A stretch of 17,663 nucleotides of DNA from Sphingomonas sanxanigenens (GCA_003240855.1 QFNN01000057.1:1-17663); one strand, 5' to 3'. Counted from the first letter of the stretch, positions 1 through 6,796 are shown. Numbers and translations are program-made. The notes: generated from the letters alone by a model not told the origin.

Positions 1-27
1 CGCCATGCCGCCATTGCCGCATCCCGC

Positions 28-44
28 CGTCCCGCATCGGGACG
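28..44. other. Short perfect hairpin at left edge
   Basis: A 7-bp perfect stem (CGTCCCG / CGGGACG) with a 3-base loop. It lies upstream of the first gene and may belong to the end of a gene outside the window. The T-rich stretch after it (about 57-68) is too far away for a standard intrinsic terminator, so its role is unknown. Confidence 0.25.
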
Positions 45-77
45 CATGGCGCATGGCTCTTGTTGTTTCAGGTTCAT

Positions 78-102
78 GCAACCGGCGCGCGCACGCCTCG
101 TT
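78..102 (+). promoter_or_regulatory. EcfG-like promoter, one mismatch
   Basis: GCAAC at 78-82 and CGTT at 99-102 are separated by 16 bases. The alphaproteobacterial general stress sigma factor EcfG recognises GGAAC-N16/17-CGTT, so there is one mismatch in the -35 element. A start near 110 would give a leader of about 30 bases before the ATG at 139, matching the geometry of the perfect site at 715-740. Seen in sequence; use by EcfG is inference. Confidence 0.4.
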
Positions 103-138
103 GTCATGCCCGGAAACAAGACGAAGAAAGGGATATTC

Positions 139-435
139 ATGCGTAAACTTGTTCTGGGTCTCGCCATGGCCGCGACGGCGCTGCCGATCGCCGCCATCCC
201 CTCCGCCGCCGATGCGCGCTCGCAATATCGCGAATGGCGCGGGCGCGACGGCCGCGTCTATTGCCGCCGCTCGAACGGGACGACGGGCCTGATCGTCGGC
301 GGCGCGGCGGGCGCGCTGGCCGGCCGCGCCATCGATACGCGCGGCGATCGCACCGTCGGCACTCTCGTCGGCACCGGCGCAGGCGCCCTGCTCGGCCGCG
401 AGATTGATCGCGGGGGCAAGCGTCGCTGCCGCTGA
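139..435 (+). CDS. Glycine-zipper 2TM envelope protein, exported
   Basis: This 98-residue protein starts with a signal peptide (Lys/Arg then a hydrophobic run, residues 1 to about 27, ending near ADA-RS). Two glycine-zipper segments follow at about residues 50-64 and 74-90, each with the GxxxGAxxG type spacing of the Gly-zipper_2 / 17-kDa surface antigen families. The C-terminus is basic (GKRRCR). Such proteins usually sit in the cell envelope and pack as paired helices; the exact job is unknown. I chose the ATG at 139 because AAAGGG lies just upstream and the signal peptide begins there, although the frame is open from 46. The gene converges with the acidic protein gene at 453-677 with 17 bases between stops. 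An EcfG-like promoter precedes it, suggesting stress induction. Confidence 0.8.
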   Translation: MRKLVLGLAMAATALPIAAIPSAADARSQYREWRGRDGRVYCRRSNGTTGLIVGGAAGALAGRAIDTRGDRTVGTLVGTGAGALLGREIDRGGKRRCR

Positions 436-452
436 TCCCCGCCGATCCGCCG

Positions 453-677
453 CTACTCGGCTTCGCGGTCGTCGCCCGGTTCCGGCGCGTCGGCCGCGAA
501 GTCGTCCAGCCCTTCAAACTCGTCGTCGCTGCCGATCGATTCGCCGCGATCGCGGCTCATGTCGGTCAGCACCACTCCGTCATTCGGGCCGCCGCCTTCA
601 TATTCGTGCACCTCGGCGCGCTGGCTGTCGTCATAGCCTTCGCGCTCTTCCTCGATCCTGTCTTTCGGACTCGCCAT
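453..677 (-). CDS. Acidic small protein of unknown function, likely general stress regulon
   Basis: This 74-residue protein begins with MASPKDRIEEE and becomes strongly acidic. It has no signal peptide, membrane segment or cysteine, and its Gly/Asp-rich make-up suggests a largely disordered soluble protein. I do not recognise the family. The ATG at 677 is preceded by AAAGGGA at good spacing; the longer open frame to 797 would run through the promoter and is rejected. The promoter at 715-740 is a perfect match to the EcfG consensus, placed to give a leader of about 30 bases. It is divergent from the OsmC-like fragment at 779 and convergent with the glycine-zipper gene. Function is unassigned; membership of the general stress response is inferred from the promoter alone. 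Confidence 0.75.
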   Translation of the reverse strand: MASPKDRIEEEREGYDDSQRAEVHEYEGGGPNDGVVLTDMSRDRGESIGSDDEFEGLDDFAADAPEPGDDREAE

Positions 678-714
678 TTTGGCATCCCTTTCCCGATCCG
701 TGCGCTGAAACCAA

Positions 715-740
715 AACGGTGCGGTTGCCCGGCTGGTTCC
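715..740 (-). promoter_or_regulatory. EcfG (general stress sigma factor) promoter
   Basis: On the minus strand GGAAC (740-736) is followed after exactly 17 bases by CGTT (718-715). This fits the published alphaproteobacterial EcfG consensus GGAAC-N16/17-CGTT without mismatch. The distance to the ATG at 677 leaves a leader of about 30 bases containing the AAAGGGA ribosome binding site. The -35 element also overlaps one arm of a 6-bp inverted repeat (727-732 with 739-744). Confidence 0.65.
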
Positions 741-778
741 GGGCGACTCGCCGCAATCGATCACCAAAGGATGGCGCG

Positions 779-862
779 ATGACCACCCGCACCGCAACCG
801 CCCGCTACGAAGCTATTGGGAAGGACGGCAAAGGCGGGCTGGCGCACACGCCCGATGCATAG
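779..862 (+). pseudogene. 27-codon OsmC/Ohr-like N-terminal fragment
   Basis: The ORF has an ATG with AAAGGA about 7 bases upstream and encodes 27 residues. Its start, with TATARYE followed by GKDGKGGL, resembles the first beta strands of OsmC-family peroxiredoxins, where an aromatic/acidic pair is followed by a K-GKG turn and then a T-x-S-G stretch. Here the match stops after about 20 residues and a TAG follows at 860. An intrinsic terminator begins at the stop codon itself. The core of OsmC, with its two redox cysteines, is absent. The simplest reading is a remnant left by a deletion that fused an OsmC start to a terminator. A genuine small protein is possible because start, ribosome site and terminator are all intact. 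The family match is from memory of OsmC sequences, not a search. Confidence 0.45.
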
Positions 863-892
863 GGTCGCGCGTCAAAACGCGGCGGCCCTTTT
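862..892 (+). terminator. Intrinsic terminator
   Basis: An 11-bp stem (862-872 with 877-888, one bulged G and one G-U pair), a four-base loop CAAA and a TTTT run at 889-892. The orientation serves plus-strand transcription, i.e. the short ORF ending at 862. It touches the stop of the convergent exporter gene at 894. Confidence 0.6.
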
Positions 893-893
893 G

Positions 894-2111
894 TCACGCC
901 CCCGCGTGCGGCTGGAACAGCCTGCCGCGCTCGGTCGCCAGCACGACGCAGAGCGCAGCAAGCCCGGTCAGCACGAAACCGCTGTAAAGCGGCACCGTCG
1001 TCCCGTCGAAAGCCTGGCCGATGCTGACGCCGATCAGCGCGCCGACGACCGTCGCGATAAAGCCCTGCACGCTTGCCGCCGTGCCGGCCAGCCCGCCCAT
1101 CTTCTCCATCGCCATCGCCCCGAAATTGGCGGTGGCGAGGCCGAAACAGCCCATCATCAGCGCCTGAACGACAGCGAAGCTCAGCAACGTGTCCATCTGC
1201 GTCAGCCCCGCCGCGAGATGCAGCGAGGCGAAGCCGATGAAACAGATCAGCGCGCTGTGCGAGATGCGCCGCGTGCCAAGCTTCACCACCAGCCGCGAGT
1301 TGAGCAGCGAGCCCAGCGCCATCGTTCCCGCCACGCAGGCGAATACCGGGGTGAGCAGCAGTGGCCGGTGAAACACCTCGGCAAAGACCTGCGGCACCGA
1401 ATTGATGAAGCCGTAAAGCCCGCCCGACAGCAGCGCCAGCGCAGCAGTATAGCCCAGCGAATTGCGCTCGGTGAGCGTGGTCCGCCACCCCGCCGCGATC
1501 CGGCTGACGGACAGCGGCAGTCGATGCTCCGCAGTCAGCGTTTCGGGCAGGCGCAGGGTGATCCAGAGACACAGGCCGAGCGCGAAGCTCGACAACGCGA
1601 TGAAGATCCAGTGCCAGGGAGCGACGAACAGGATGATCTGCCCCACGCTCGGCGCCAGAATCGGCGCCGCCATGAACACCATCATCGCAAGGCTCATCAC
1701 CCGCGCCATCTGGCGTCCCTCGAACCGGTCGCGCACCACCGAAACCGCAAGCACGCGGCACGCCGACACGGTAAGCCCGCAGGCGACGCGCGCGGCGATC
1801 AGCAGTGCGAAGCTGCCCGCGAAGGCCGCAAGCAGATTGAACAGGGCGACGAGGATCAGATTGACCTGCAACACCGGCCGCCGCCCGAACCGGTCGGACA
1901 ACGGGCCGTGGATCACCTGCCCCACGCCGAACGAGATCATGAACGCCCCGATCACCCACTGGCGGTGGTTGGGGTTGGCCACGCCAAGCCCTGCGCCGAT
2001 CGCGGGCAGCGAGGGCAGCATCGAATCGATCGACAGCGCCGTCATCGCCATGCACGCAGCGACCAGCGCGACGAATTCGCCGAAGGGAGGAAATTGCCGG
2101 GGGGAAGCCAT
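894..2111 (-). CDS. MFS drug exporter, Bcr/CflA-type
   Basis: This 405-residue protein has the length and hydrophobic pattern of a 12-TM major facilitator. The loop between helices 2 and 3 carries motif A (GPLSDRFGRRPVL, residues 69-81). A motif C-like APxxAPSVGQ lies in the helix 5 region, which is typical of proton-driven drug:H+ antiporters. The early DSMLPSLPAI stretch is typical of the Bcr/CflA subfamily (bicyclomycin, chloramphenicol and related exporters). It would act in the inner membrane; the substrate cannot be told from sequence. The ATG at 2111 has GGAG five bases upstream. A 55-base gap separates it from the upstream secreted protein gene on the same strand, so co-transcription is possible. 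No local regulator is seen. Confidence 0.85.
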   Translation of the reverse strand: MASPRQFPPFGEFVALVAACMAMTALSIDSMLPSLPAIGAGLGVANPNHRQWVIGAFMISFGVGQVIHGPLSDRFGRRPVLQVNLILVALFNLLAAFAGSFALLIAARVACGLTVSACRVLAVSVVRDRFEGRQMARVMSLAMMVFMAAPILAPSVGQIILFVAPWHWIFIALSSFALGLCLWITLRLPETLTAEHRLPLSVSRIAAGWRTTLTERNSLGYTAALALLSGGLYGFINSVPQVFAEVFHRPLLLTPVFACVAGTMALGSLLNSRLVVKLGTRRISHSALICFIGFASLHLAAGLTQMDTLLSFAVVQALMMGCFGLATANFGAMAMEKMGGLAGTAASVQGFIATVVGALIGVSIGQAFDGTTVPLYSGFVLTGLAALCVVLATERGRLFQPHAGA

Positions 2112-2166
2112 GGCGGCTCCATGGCAAGTCAGGCGCGGCGGGGGAACCCCTTATCTGGCGACGCGA

Positions 2167-2586
2167 TCAGCGCGGCGTCGGAATGGGCGTTGGCGGATCG
2201 CCGCTTTCGGGGTCGATCGCTTTTGCGACCAGCTTCGCCGCGAAGGGGATCAAGGCCAGCAGGCTGAAACCGCCGCCGCATTTGTCCACGACCAGCGCGC
2301 CGCACGATCCCTGCCGGATCGGCGCGGCGGATGCGGCGCGCACTTCGCCCCTGGGCGGCGGCGCGCCGGCGTCGGGCGGATCGCGATAGGGCAGGCGCTG
2401 GCGGCGGCTTTCGAGGTTGGAGCCGCACACAATGATGGCGCTGGCGTCGCGCTGCCTTGCGCAGCCATCGGCGTCGACTCCGGTCAGCGACCTGGATTGC
2501 GCGATCGCCTGCTCCGCCGTCTGCGCGTTCGCCGGCAGGGCGCATGTAAAAAATGCCAGACAGGATGCAGCGGCGATTCTCGACAT
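2167..2586 (-). CDS. Secreted hypothetical protein with IVCG motif
   Basis: This 139-residue protein has a clear signal peptide (residues 1-21, ending ANA-QT), so it is exported to the periplasm or envelope. The mature part holds a DASAIIVCGS motif at about 48-56, similar to a D-x-x-x-IVVCG pattern I associate with many small sphingomonad exported proteins. A Pro-rich middle and a hydrophobic GFSLLALIPFAAKLV stretch follow, and the C-terminus is Pro-rich. Cysteines at 42, 54 and two near 95-104 could form disulfides. The ATG at 2586 has a GAGG upstream. The gene is divergent from glpX with 70 bases between starts, and lies upstream of the exporter gene on the same strand. Function unknown. 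Confidence 0.7.
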   Translation of the reverse strand: MSRIAAASCLAFFTCALPANAQTAEQAIAQSRSLTGVDADGCARQRDASAIIVCGSNLESRRQRLPYRDPPDAGAPPPRGEVRAASAAPIRQGSCGALVVDKCGGGFSLLALIPFAAKLVAKAIDPESGDPPTPIPTPR

Positions 2587-2656
2587 TATCGCGAGCCTCG
2601 CCTATCGCGCGGCGCAAGCCAATAGGACCGGATCACCGGCAAGAGAGGTTTTGGAT

Positions 2657-3628
2657 ATGGTGAAGGCAAGCAAGGTTCTCGATCGCGTTCTGGTCCTCGA
2701 AATGGTTCGCGTCACCGAAGCGGCCGCGATCGCCGCGTCGCAGCTCGTCGGCCGCGGCGACGAGAAGGCTGCGGACGCCGCCGCCGTCGAGGCGATGCGC
2801 GAAGCGCTGAACGGCCTTTACATGGACGGCACCGTCGTGATCGGCGAAGGCGAACGCGACGAAGCCCCGATGCTCTATATCGGCGAGAAGGTCGGATCGG
2901 CGATCGGCAAAGGGCCGCGGATCGACATTGCGCTCGATCCGCTCGAAGGCACCACCATCACCGCCAAGGCCGGCCCCAATGCGCTTGCCGTGCTGGCCAT
3001 CGGCGAGGAAGGCTGCCTGCTCAACGCGCCCGACGTTTATATGGACAAGCTGGCGGTCGGCCCTGGCTATCCCGAAGGCGTGATCGACCTCGACAAGTCG
3101 CCTGCCGACAATATCCGCGCCGTCGCCGCCGCCAAGGGCGTCGAGCCGCATGAGGTGATCGCCTGCGTTCTCGATCGCCCGCGTCACGAAAAGCTGATCG
3201 CCGAGCTGCGCGAGATCGGCTGCGGCATCATGCTCATCCCCGATGGCGACGTGGCCGGCGTGATCGCGACGACCAACCCCGACACGACGATCGACATCTA
3301 CATGGGATCGGGCGGCGCGCCGGAGGGCGTGCTGGCTGCGGCCGCGCTTCGCTGCGTCGGCGGGCAGTTCAAGGGCCGCCTACTCTTCCGCAACGAGGAT
3401 GAGAAGGCGCGCGCGCGCAAATGGGGAATCAGCGATCTCAACAAGATCTATGATCTCACCGAACTCGCGCAGGGCGACTGCATCTTCGCCGCGACCGGCG
3501 TGACCGACGGATCGCTGCTCGACGGCGTCAAGCGTCTCAAGGGTGGCGTGATGACCACTGACAGCGTGGTGATGCGCGCCAGCTCGGGCACCGTGCGCTG
3601 GGTCAAGGGCGAGCATCGCAAAGGCTGA
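2657..3628 (+). CDS. glpX: Class II fructose-1,6-bisphosphatase
   Basis: This 323-residue cytosolic enzyme removes the 1-phosphate from fructose 1,6-bisphosphate, the committed step of gluconeogenesis. It matches GlpX along its whole length. Visible marks are the DGTVVIGEGERDEAPML segment (about 57-73), the metal and phosphate-binding DPLEGTT (94-100), YMGSGGAPEGV, and a late GVTDGSLL motif. Length is normal for the family (320-340). The ATG at 2657 is preceded by GAGAGG at about 8 bases; the frame is open further upstream to 2417 but that part overlaps the divergent gene and has no GlpX character. In many alphaproteobacteria I recall glpX next to homoserine dehydrogenase and recJ; here neither neighbour is present. 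Confidence 0.95.
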   Translation: MVKASKVLDRVLVLEMVRVTEAAAIAASQLVGRGDEKAADAAAVEAMREALNGLYMDGTVVIGEGERDEAPMLYIGEKVGSAIGKGPRIDIALDPLEGTTITAKAGPNALAVLAIGEEGCLLNAPDVYMDKLAVGPGYPEGVIDLDKSPADNIRAVAAAKGVEPHEVIACVLDRPRHEKLIAELREIGCGIMLIPDGDVAGVIATTNPDTTIDIYMGSGGAPEGVLAAAALRCVGGQFKGRLLFRNEDEKARARKWGISDLNKIYDLTELAQGDCIFAATGVTDGSLLDGVKRLKGGVMTTDSVVMRASSGTVRWVKGEHRKG

Positions 3629-3714
3629 TCGGCGCCAGTGCAGCGGACCGGCTTGGCCCCGGCGCCCCGATCGATTATGATCGCGGCGCCCGCCTCCGCC
3701 TGGAGAATGCGATC

Positions 3715-4011
3715 ATGCGATCCACCGCTCGTGTCCTGCTGCTCACGCCGGCTGCGGCGCTGACCGTCGCCGCAGCCCCGCCGGTCGTCCCCGGCAATCG
3801 CGCCGCTTTTTGTCGCGGCGAGGTGTCGGCCATGTACGGCGTCCGGCCGATATATGTTAAAACCGGAAAGCTGTTGAAGGACCGGCGCGGCGCGACGTCT
3901 GTTTCGGGCACCGTCGACAAGGGCAGCGAAGGCGTCAAGAAGTTCAAATGCCGGTTCGATACGCGCGGTCGCTTCATCGACGTGATGGCGATGACGCCCG
4001 ACGGCTACTGA
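3715..4011 (+). CDS. Small secreted hypothetical protein
   Basis: This 98-residue protein has a signal peptide (residues 1 to about 20, ALTVAAAPP). The mature domain has two cysteines (in AFCRGEVS and KFKCRFD) that could form one disulfide, and a conserved-looking YVKTGKL, then SGTVDKGSEG, then a CRFDTRGRFIDV beta-hairpin ending. The pattern suggests a small beta-rich periplasmic domain, with no catalytic motif. GGAGA at 3702-3706 sits 8 bases before the ATG. It lies 86 bases after glpX on the same strand and could be read through from it, though the link in function is not evident. It converges with the DUF4893-like gene, with 12 bases between them. Family not recognised with certainty. Confidence 0.7.
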   Translation: MRSTARVLLLTPAAALTVAAAPPVVPGNRAAFCRGEVSAMYGVRPIYVKTGKLLKDRRGATSVSGTVDKGSEGVKKFKCRFDTRGRFIDVMAMTPDGY

Positions 4012-4023
4012 AACGCCCCGACG

Positions 4024-4656
4024 TCAGGGTTGCGGCACGAACTCCACGACATCGACGATGCTCTCGAAACGCGGATAGGGCAGCAGCATCCGCCATCGCT
4101 TGTCGCCGATCCGTTCGATGACCCCCGCCATGTCGCGGTCGGGATCGAGGCCATAACTGACCGGCCTCCGCTCGTCGCTGAGCATCATCGTGCCGAGGAA
4201 GATCTCGCGCGGCGCATCGCCATCGGTGAATATGACGCCCGTGGGGCGCTGCGATCCCGTAATCTTGCGAAGCTGCGCGCCATTGCCCGCGCCGTCGACG
4301 CGGCAGGTATAGGCGGGATAGCTGGTATAAGTCAGCGTGGCGCTGCCCTTGGCGCCCAGCTTGATCACGCGGCAGCGATAATTGCCGGGCGGAATGGCTG
4401 CGCCGTCGAGCGCCGCCTCGGGCTTGAACAGAGCGCCTTCGCCGGCAAGTTCGCCGCCATAGCCCCCGGCCTCCGCCGCCGCGACGCCCTTCAGCAAGGC
4501 ATCGCGCCATCCGCGAATGCGCTGGCGATCGGCGTCGGTCGCGACGCGACGCCAGTCGAGCTTGGTCACGTCGACGCGCGCCGACATCGCCGGCGCCGCA
4601 GGCATGGACAGAAACAGCAGCGCGCCACCCGCGCGCAGCCCTGCGACCCTTAACAT
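4024..4656 (-). CDS. DUF4893-like secreted protein
   Basis: This 210-residue protein starts with a signal peptide (residues 1-26, ending AMSA-RV). A mature domain opens with KLDWRRVATDADRQRIRGWRD, which resembles the start of DUF4893 proteins of sphingomonads. Two cysteines (NYRCRVIKLG and AYTCRVD) and a beta-rich second half follow. The end (PRFESIVDVVEFVP) also fits that family as I remember it. Function is unknown. The start at 4656 was chosen because it begins the signal peptide and has GCGAGGG upstream; the open frame to 4791 runs into the neighbouring gene. It lies 73 bases downstream of the dehydrogenase gene on the same strand. Its ribosome binding site is part of a hairpin (see 4663-4681). 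Confidence 0.7.
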   Translation of the reverse strand: MLRVAGLRAGGALLFLSMPAAPAMSARVDVTKLDWRRVATDADRQRIRGWRDALLKGVAAAEAGGYGGELAGEGALFKPEAALDGAAIPPGNYRCRVIKLGAKGSATLTYTSYPAYTCRVDGAGNGAQLRKITGSQRPTGVIFTDGDAPREIFLGTMMLSDERRPVSYGLDPDRDMAGVIERIGDKRWRMLLPYPRFESIVDVVEFVPQP

Positions 4657-4662
4657 TACGAC

Positions 4663-4681
4663 CCTCGCTTTTACGGCGAGG
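4663..4681 (-). promoter_or_regulatory. Leader hairpin covering the ribosome binding site
   Basis: In the minus-strand RNA CCUCGC pairs perfectly with GCGAGG across a 7-base loop. The second arm is the ribosome binding site of the gene starting at 4656. Folding would hide it, so this may lower or condition translation. Upstream, TATCCT (minus strand, about 4683-4678) could be a -10 element, but no good -35 is seen. Confidence 0.35.
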
Positions 4682-4729
4682 ATAGCAGGGCGCGCGCGCT
4701 TGGCCAGCCGCGATCGCGACTGGGGCCGT

Positions 4730-5515
4730 CTATTCGGCCGTCCAGCCGCCATCGACCGACAGGTTGGCGCCGGTAATCGATTTGGCCGCATCGCCGCACA
4801 GATAAAGCGCGAGAGAGGCGACCTGATCGATCGTCACAAACTCCTTCGTCGGCTGCGCTTCGAGCAGCACGTCGTTCATCACCTGCTCGCGCGTCATGCC
4901 GCGCGCCTTCATCGTATCAGGGATCTGCTTTTCGACCAGCGGCGTCCAGACATAGCCCGGCGATATGCAGTTGACGGTGATGCCGTAGCGCGCGGTTTCC
5001 AGCGCCGCCGTCTTGGTCAGCCCTGCAATGCCGTGCTTGGCGGCGACATAGGCCGACTTGTTGGGGCTGGCGACCAGCGAATGCGCAGACGCGGTCGAGA
5101 TGATCCGACCCCATTTCCGGGCCTTCATGCCGGGGATCGCAGCGCGCATCAGGTGGAAGGTCGACGACAGGTTGATCGCGATGATCGCATTCCACTTGTC
5201 GATCGGGAACTGGTCGATCGGCGCGACATGCTGGATGCCGGCGTTGGAGATCAGAATATCCGGACCGCCCAGCTTGTCGGCGCATTCCTTGACCATCGCC
5301 TCGATTTCTTCCGGCTTGGTCATGTCGGCGGCCGAATAGAGCGCCGCCGCGCCGCTCGCCTCGGCGATCGCCGCGCGCTCCTTCTCGATCTCCGCCGCAT
5401 CGCCGAAGCCGTTGATCATCACCGCCGCGCCCTCGCCGGCCAGCGCTTTCGCATAGGCCAGGCCGATGCCCGACGTGGAACCGGTGATGAGAGCGGTCTT
5501 GCCTTTCAGGAACAT
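4730..5515 (-). CDS. bdhA: 3-hydroxybutyrate dehydrogenase (SDR family)
   Basis: This 261-residue classical short-chain dehydrogenase interconverts (R)-3-hydroxybutyrate and acetoacetate with NAD, in the cytosol; the reaction belongs to polyhydroxybutyrate and ketone-body use. It shows the cofactor motif TGSTSGIG (11-18), NAG (91-93), and the catalytic Ser143 (in TASAHS), Tyr156 and Lys160. The SAHSLVASPNKSAYVAAKHG block and the CISPGYVWTPLVEKQIPD segment are diagnostic of 3-hydroxybutyrate dehydrogenases rather than general SDRs. Length is normal (about 260). AGAAAGG lies about 10 bases upstream of the ATG. It follows the patatin-like gene by 54 bases on the same strand, so the two are probably one operon, which suggests that the hydrolase supplies or affects hydroxybutyrate metabolism. 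Confidence 0.92.
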   Translation of the reverse strand: MFLKGKTALITGSTSGIGLAYAKALAGEGAAVMINGFGDAAEIEKERAAIAEASGAAALYSAADMTKPEEIEAMVKECADKLGGPDILISNAGIQHVAPIDQFPIDKWNAIIAINLSSTFHLMRAAIPGMKARKWGRIISTASAHSLVASPNKSAYVAAKHGIAGLTKTAALETARYGITVNCISPGYVWTPLVEKQIPDTMKARGMTREQVMNDVLLEAQPTKEFVTIDQVASLALYLCGDAAKSITGANLSVDGGWTAE

Positions 5516-5569
5516 GTGCGTTCGCCTTTCTGCTGGTCTGCCGGCGCCATGGGGGTCTGGCGCTATGGA

Positions 5570-6721
5570 TTATTCGGCCTGGTCCCGCGCAAGGTCGAAC
5601 GTCGCCGTCCGCCCGTCGAGAATGTTGCGCGCCAGCACGCCCGCCTTGCCCATCGTGTTGGCGACGGCGGTGCGGCCGGCATCCCAATGCTCGCGCATGG
5701 TCCTTGCCGAAAACTCGAAGTCGCGCGACCCACCTTCCCAGGCATTGGCGCGGTAGATGAGCTGGACGATGCTGACCGGCTTCTCCGTCGCTATAGCGCA
5801 GAGTGCGACGGCGTCAGGATCGTCGCGCAGATCGGGCGGCAGCTTGGCCAGCAGCCGCTGCGCGATCTCCCGCGCGCGGCGCAGCTTGACCAGATCGGTG
5901 CTGACCTGACGCGTGCGGCTGGAGAAGCGGATTTCCTTCTCGCGCGCCATCACGTCCATGATCGTCTTGGGCCGGACCGAAGTGGCGGAGAAGAGATCGA
6001 CCTGAAAGACGAGCAGGTCGCTCGTCTGCGTCTCGAGCACGTCGGTGAGCGGCGTGTTCGAGACGAGTCCGCCATCCCACCACAGCCGCCCGTCAATTTC
6101 CACCGGGGGCAGCCCCGGCGGCAGCGCGCCCGAAGCCATGACGTGGCGCGCGTCGATCTTCTGCTTGCGATTGTCGAAATAATAGAAATTGCCGCTTTCG
6201 ACATCGACCGCGCCGACCGAGAAATGGACGGGGCCGTTGTTGAGCAAATCCCAGTCGACCAGCCGGTCGAGCGTCTCGGCCAGCGCGCCGCTGTCGTAAA
6301 AGCTCAGCGCGTCGGGGCTGCCCGGCGGCGCGAGCAGGGGCGGTATCATGCGCGGCTTGAAGAAGCCCGGCACGCCCGCGCTCGCCACCCAGCCGGCCGA
6401 CAGTTCGTGGAGCAATTCGCGCATCCGGTCGTCATGCCAGATCGGGAAGCTGGGCAGGCCGCCTGTTACCGTATCCCAGAACTGCCCCAGCCGATGGACA
6501 CGCAGCTCGGGGGGATTGCCGGCGATGATCGCGGCGTTGACCGCGCCGATCGAGATGCCGGCCACACGGTCGATCGCGATGCCGCGCTCGGCCAGCGCTT
6601 CAAACACGCCTGCCTGATAGGAACCGAGCGCGCCGCCGCCCTGAAGGACAAGCGCCACCTCGCTGGGAAGGGGGAGTGCTTCCGCCGAGCGGCGGGCTCT
6701 GGGGCTTTCCGAGTCGGCCAT
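5570..6721 (-). CDS. Patatin-like phospholipase, DUF3734 type
   Basis: This 383-residue protein has a complete patatin fold. The oxyanion loop GGGALG is at 28-33, the nucleophile Ser57 sits in GISIG (55-59), and the catalytic Asp216 lies in DGG, preceded by WW. The region after about 230 (REKEIRFSSRTRQV and onward to RDFEFSARTMREHW) fits the DUF3734 extension of this bacterial subgroup. These are serine lipid-acyl hydrolases; the substrate is unknown. I take the ATG at 6721 (MADSES), just before the domain; the frame is open to 6805 but the extra 28 residues look like leader sequence. The ribosome site is weak. It is upstream of and probably co-transcribed with 3-hydroxybutyrate dehydrogenase, a pairing I recall from other alphaproteobacteria, which hints at a link with polyhydroxybutyrate or lipid turnover. 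Confidence 0.88.
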   Translation of the reverse strand: MADSESPRARRSAEALPLPSEVALVLQGGGALGSYQAGVFEALAERGIAIDRVAGISIGAVNAAIIAGNPPELRVHRLGQFWDTVTGGLPSFPIWHDDRMRELLHELSAGWVASAGVPGFFKPRMIPPLLAPPGSPDALSFYDSGALAETLDRLVDWDLLNNGPVHFSVGAVDVESGNFYYFDNRKQKIDARHVMASGALPPGLPPVEIDGRLWWDGGLVSNTPLTDVLETQTSDLLVFQVDLFSATSVRPKTIMDVMAREKEIRFSSRTRQVSTDLVKLRRAREIAQRLLAKLPPDLRDDPDAVALCAIATEKPVSIVQLIYRANAWEGGSRDFEFSARTMREHWDAGRTAVANTMGKAGVLARNILDGRTATFDLARDQAE

Positions 6722-6740
6722 ATTGCGCTGCAATATCTCA

Positions 6741-6765
6741 AATGACGTAAGAGCGTTATGGTTCC
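6741..6765 (-). promoter_or_regulatory. Weak EcfG-like element before the patatin gene
   Basis: On the minus strand GGAAC (6765-6761) is followed after 16 bases by CATT (6744-6741), one mismatch from CGTT. The -10 element lies 19 bases before the ATG at 6721, which would leave a very short leader. A chance match cannot be excluded. Confidence 0.25.
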
Positions 6766-6796
6766 TTTTGCAACAGAAGCGAAGCTGGCGCATTGT

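Noticed and set aside
816..2267. A 483-codon open frame on plus opposite the MFS exporter
   Set aside because: It is rich in Arg, His and Gln with no membrane segments or motifs, while the minus frame is a full transporter.
3627..3675. GATCGGCGCC...GGCGCC-CC-GATC inverted repeat after glpX as a terminator
   Set aside because: The stem has a two-base bulge and a long loop and lacks a T-run, so termination is not supported.
4517..6745. A 742-codon open frame on plus across the dehydrogenase and patatin genes
   Set aside because: It is antisense to two genes with intact catalytic motifs, is Arg/Asp/His-rich without domain character, and reflects GC-rich codon bias on the opposite strand.
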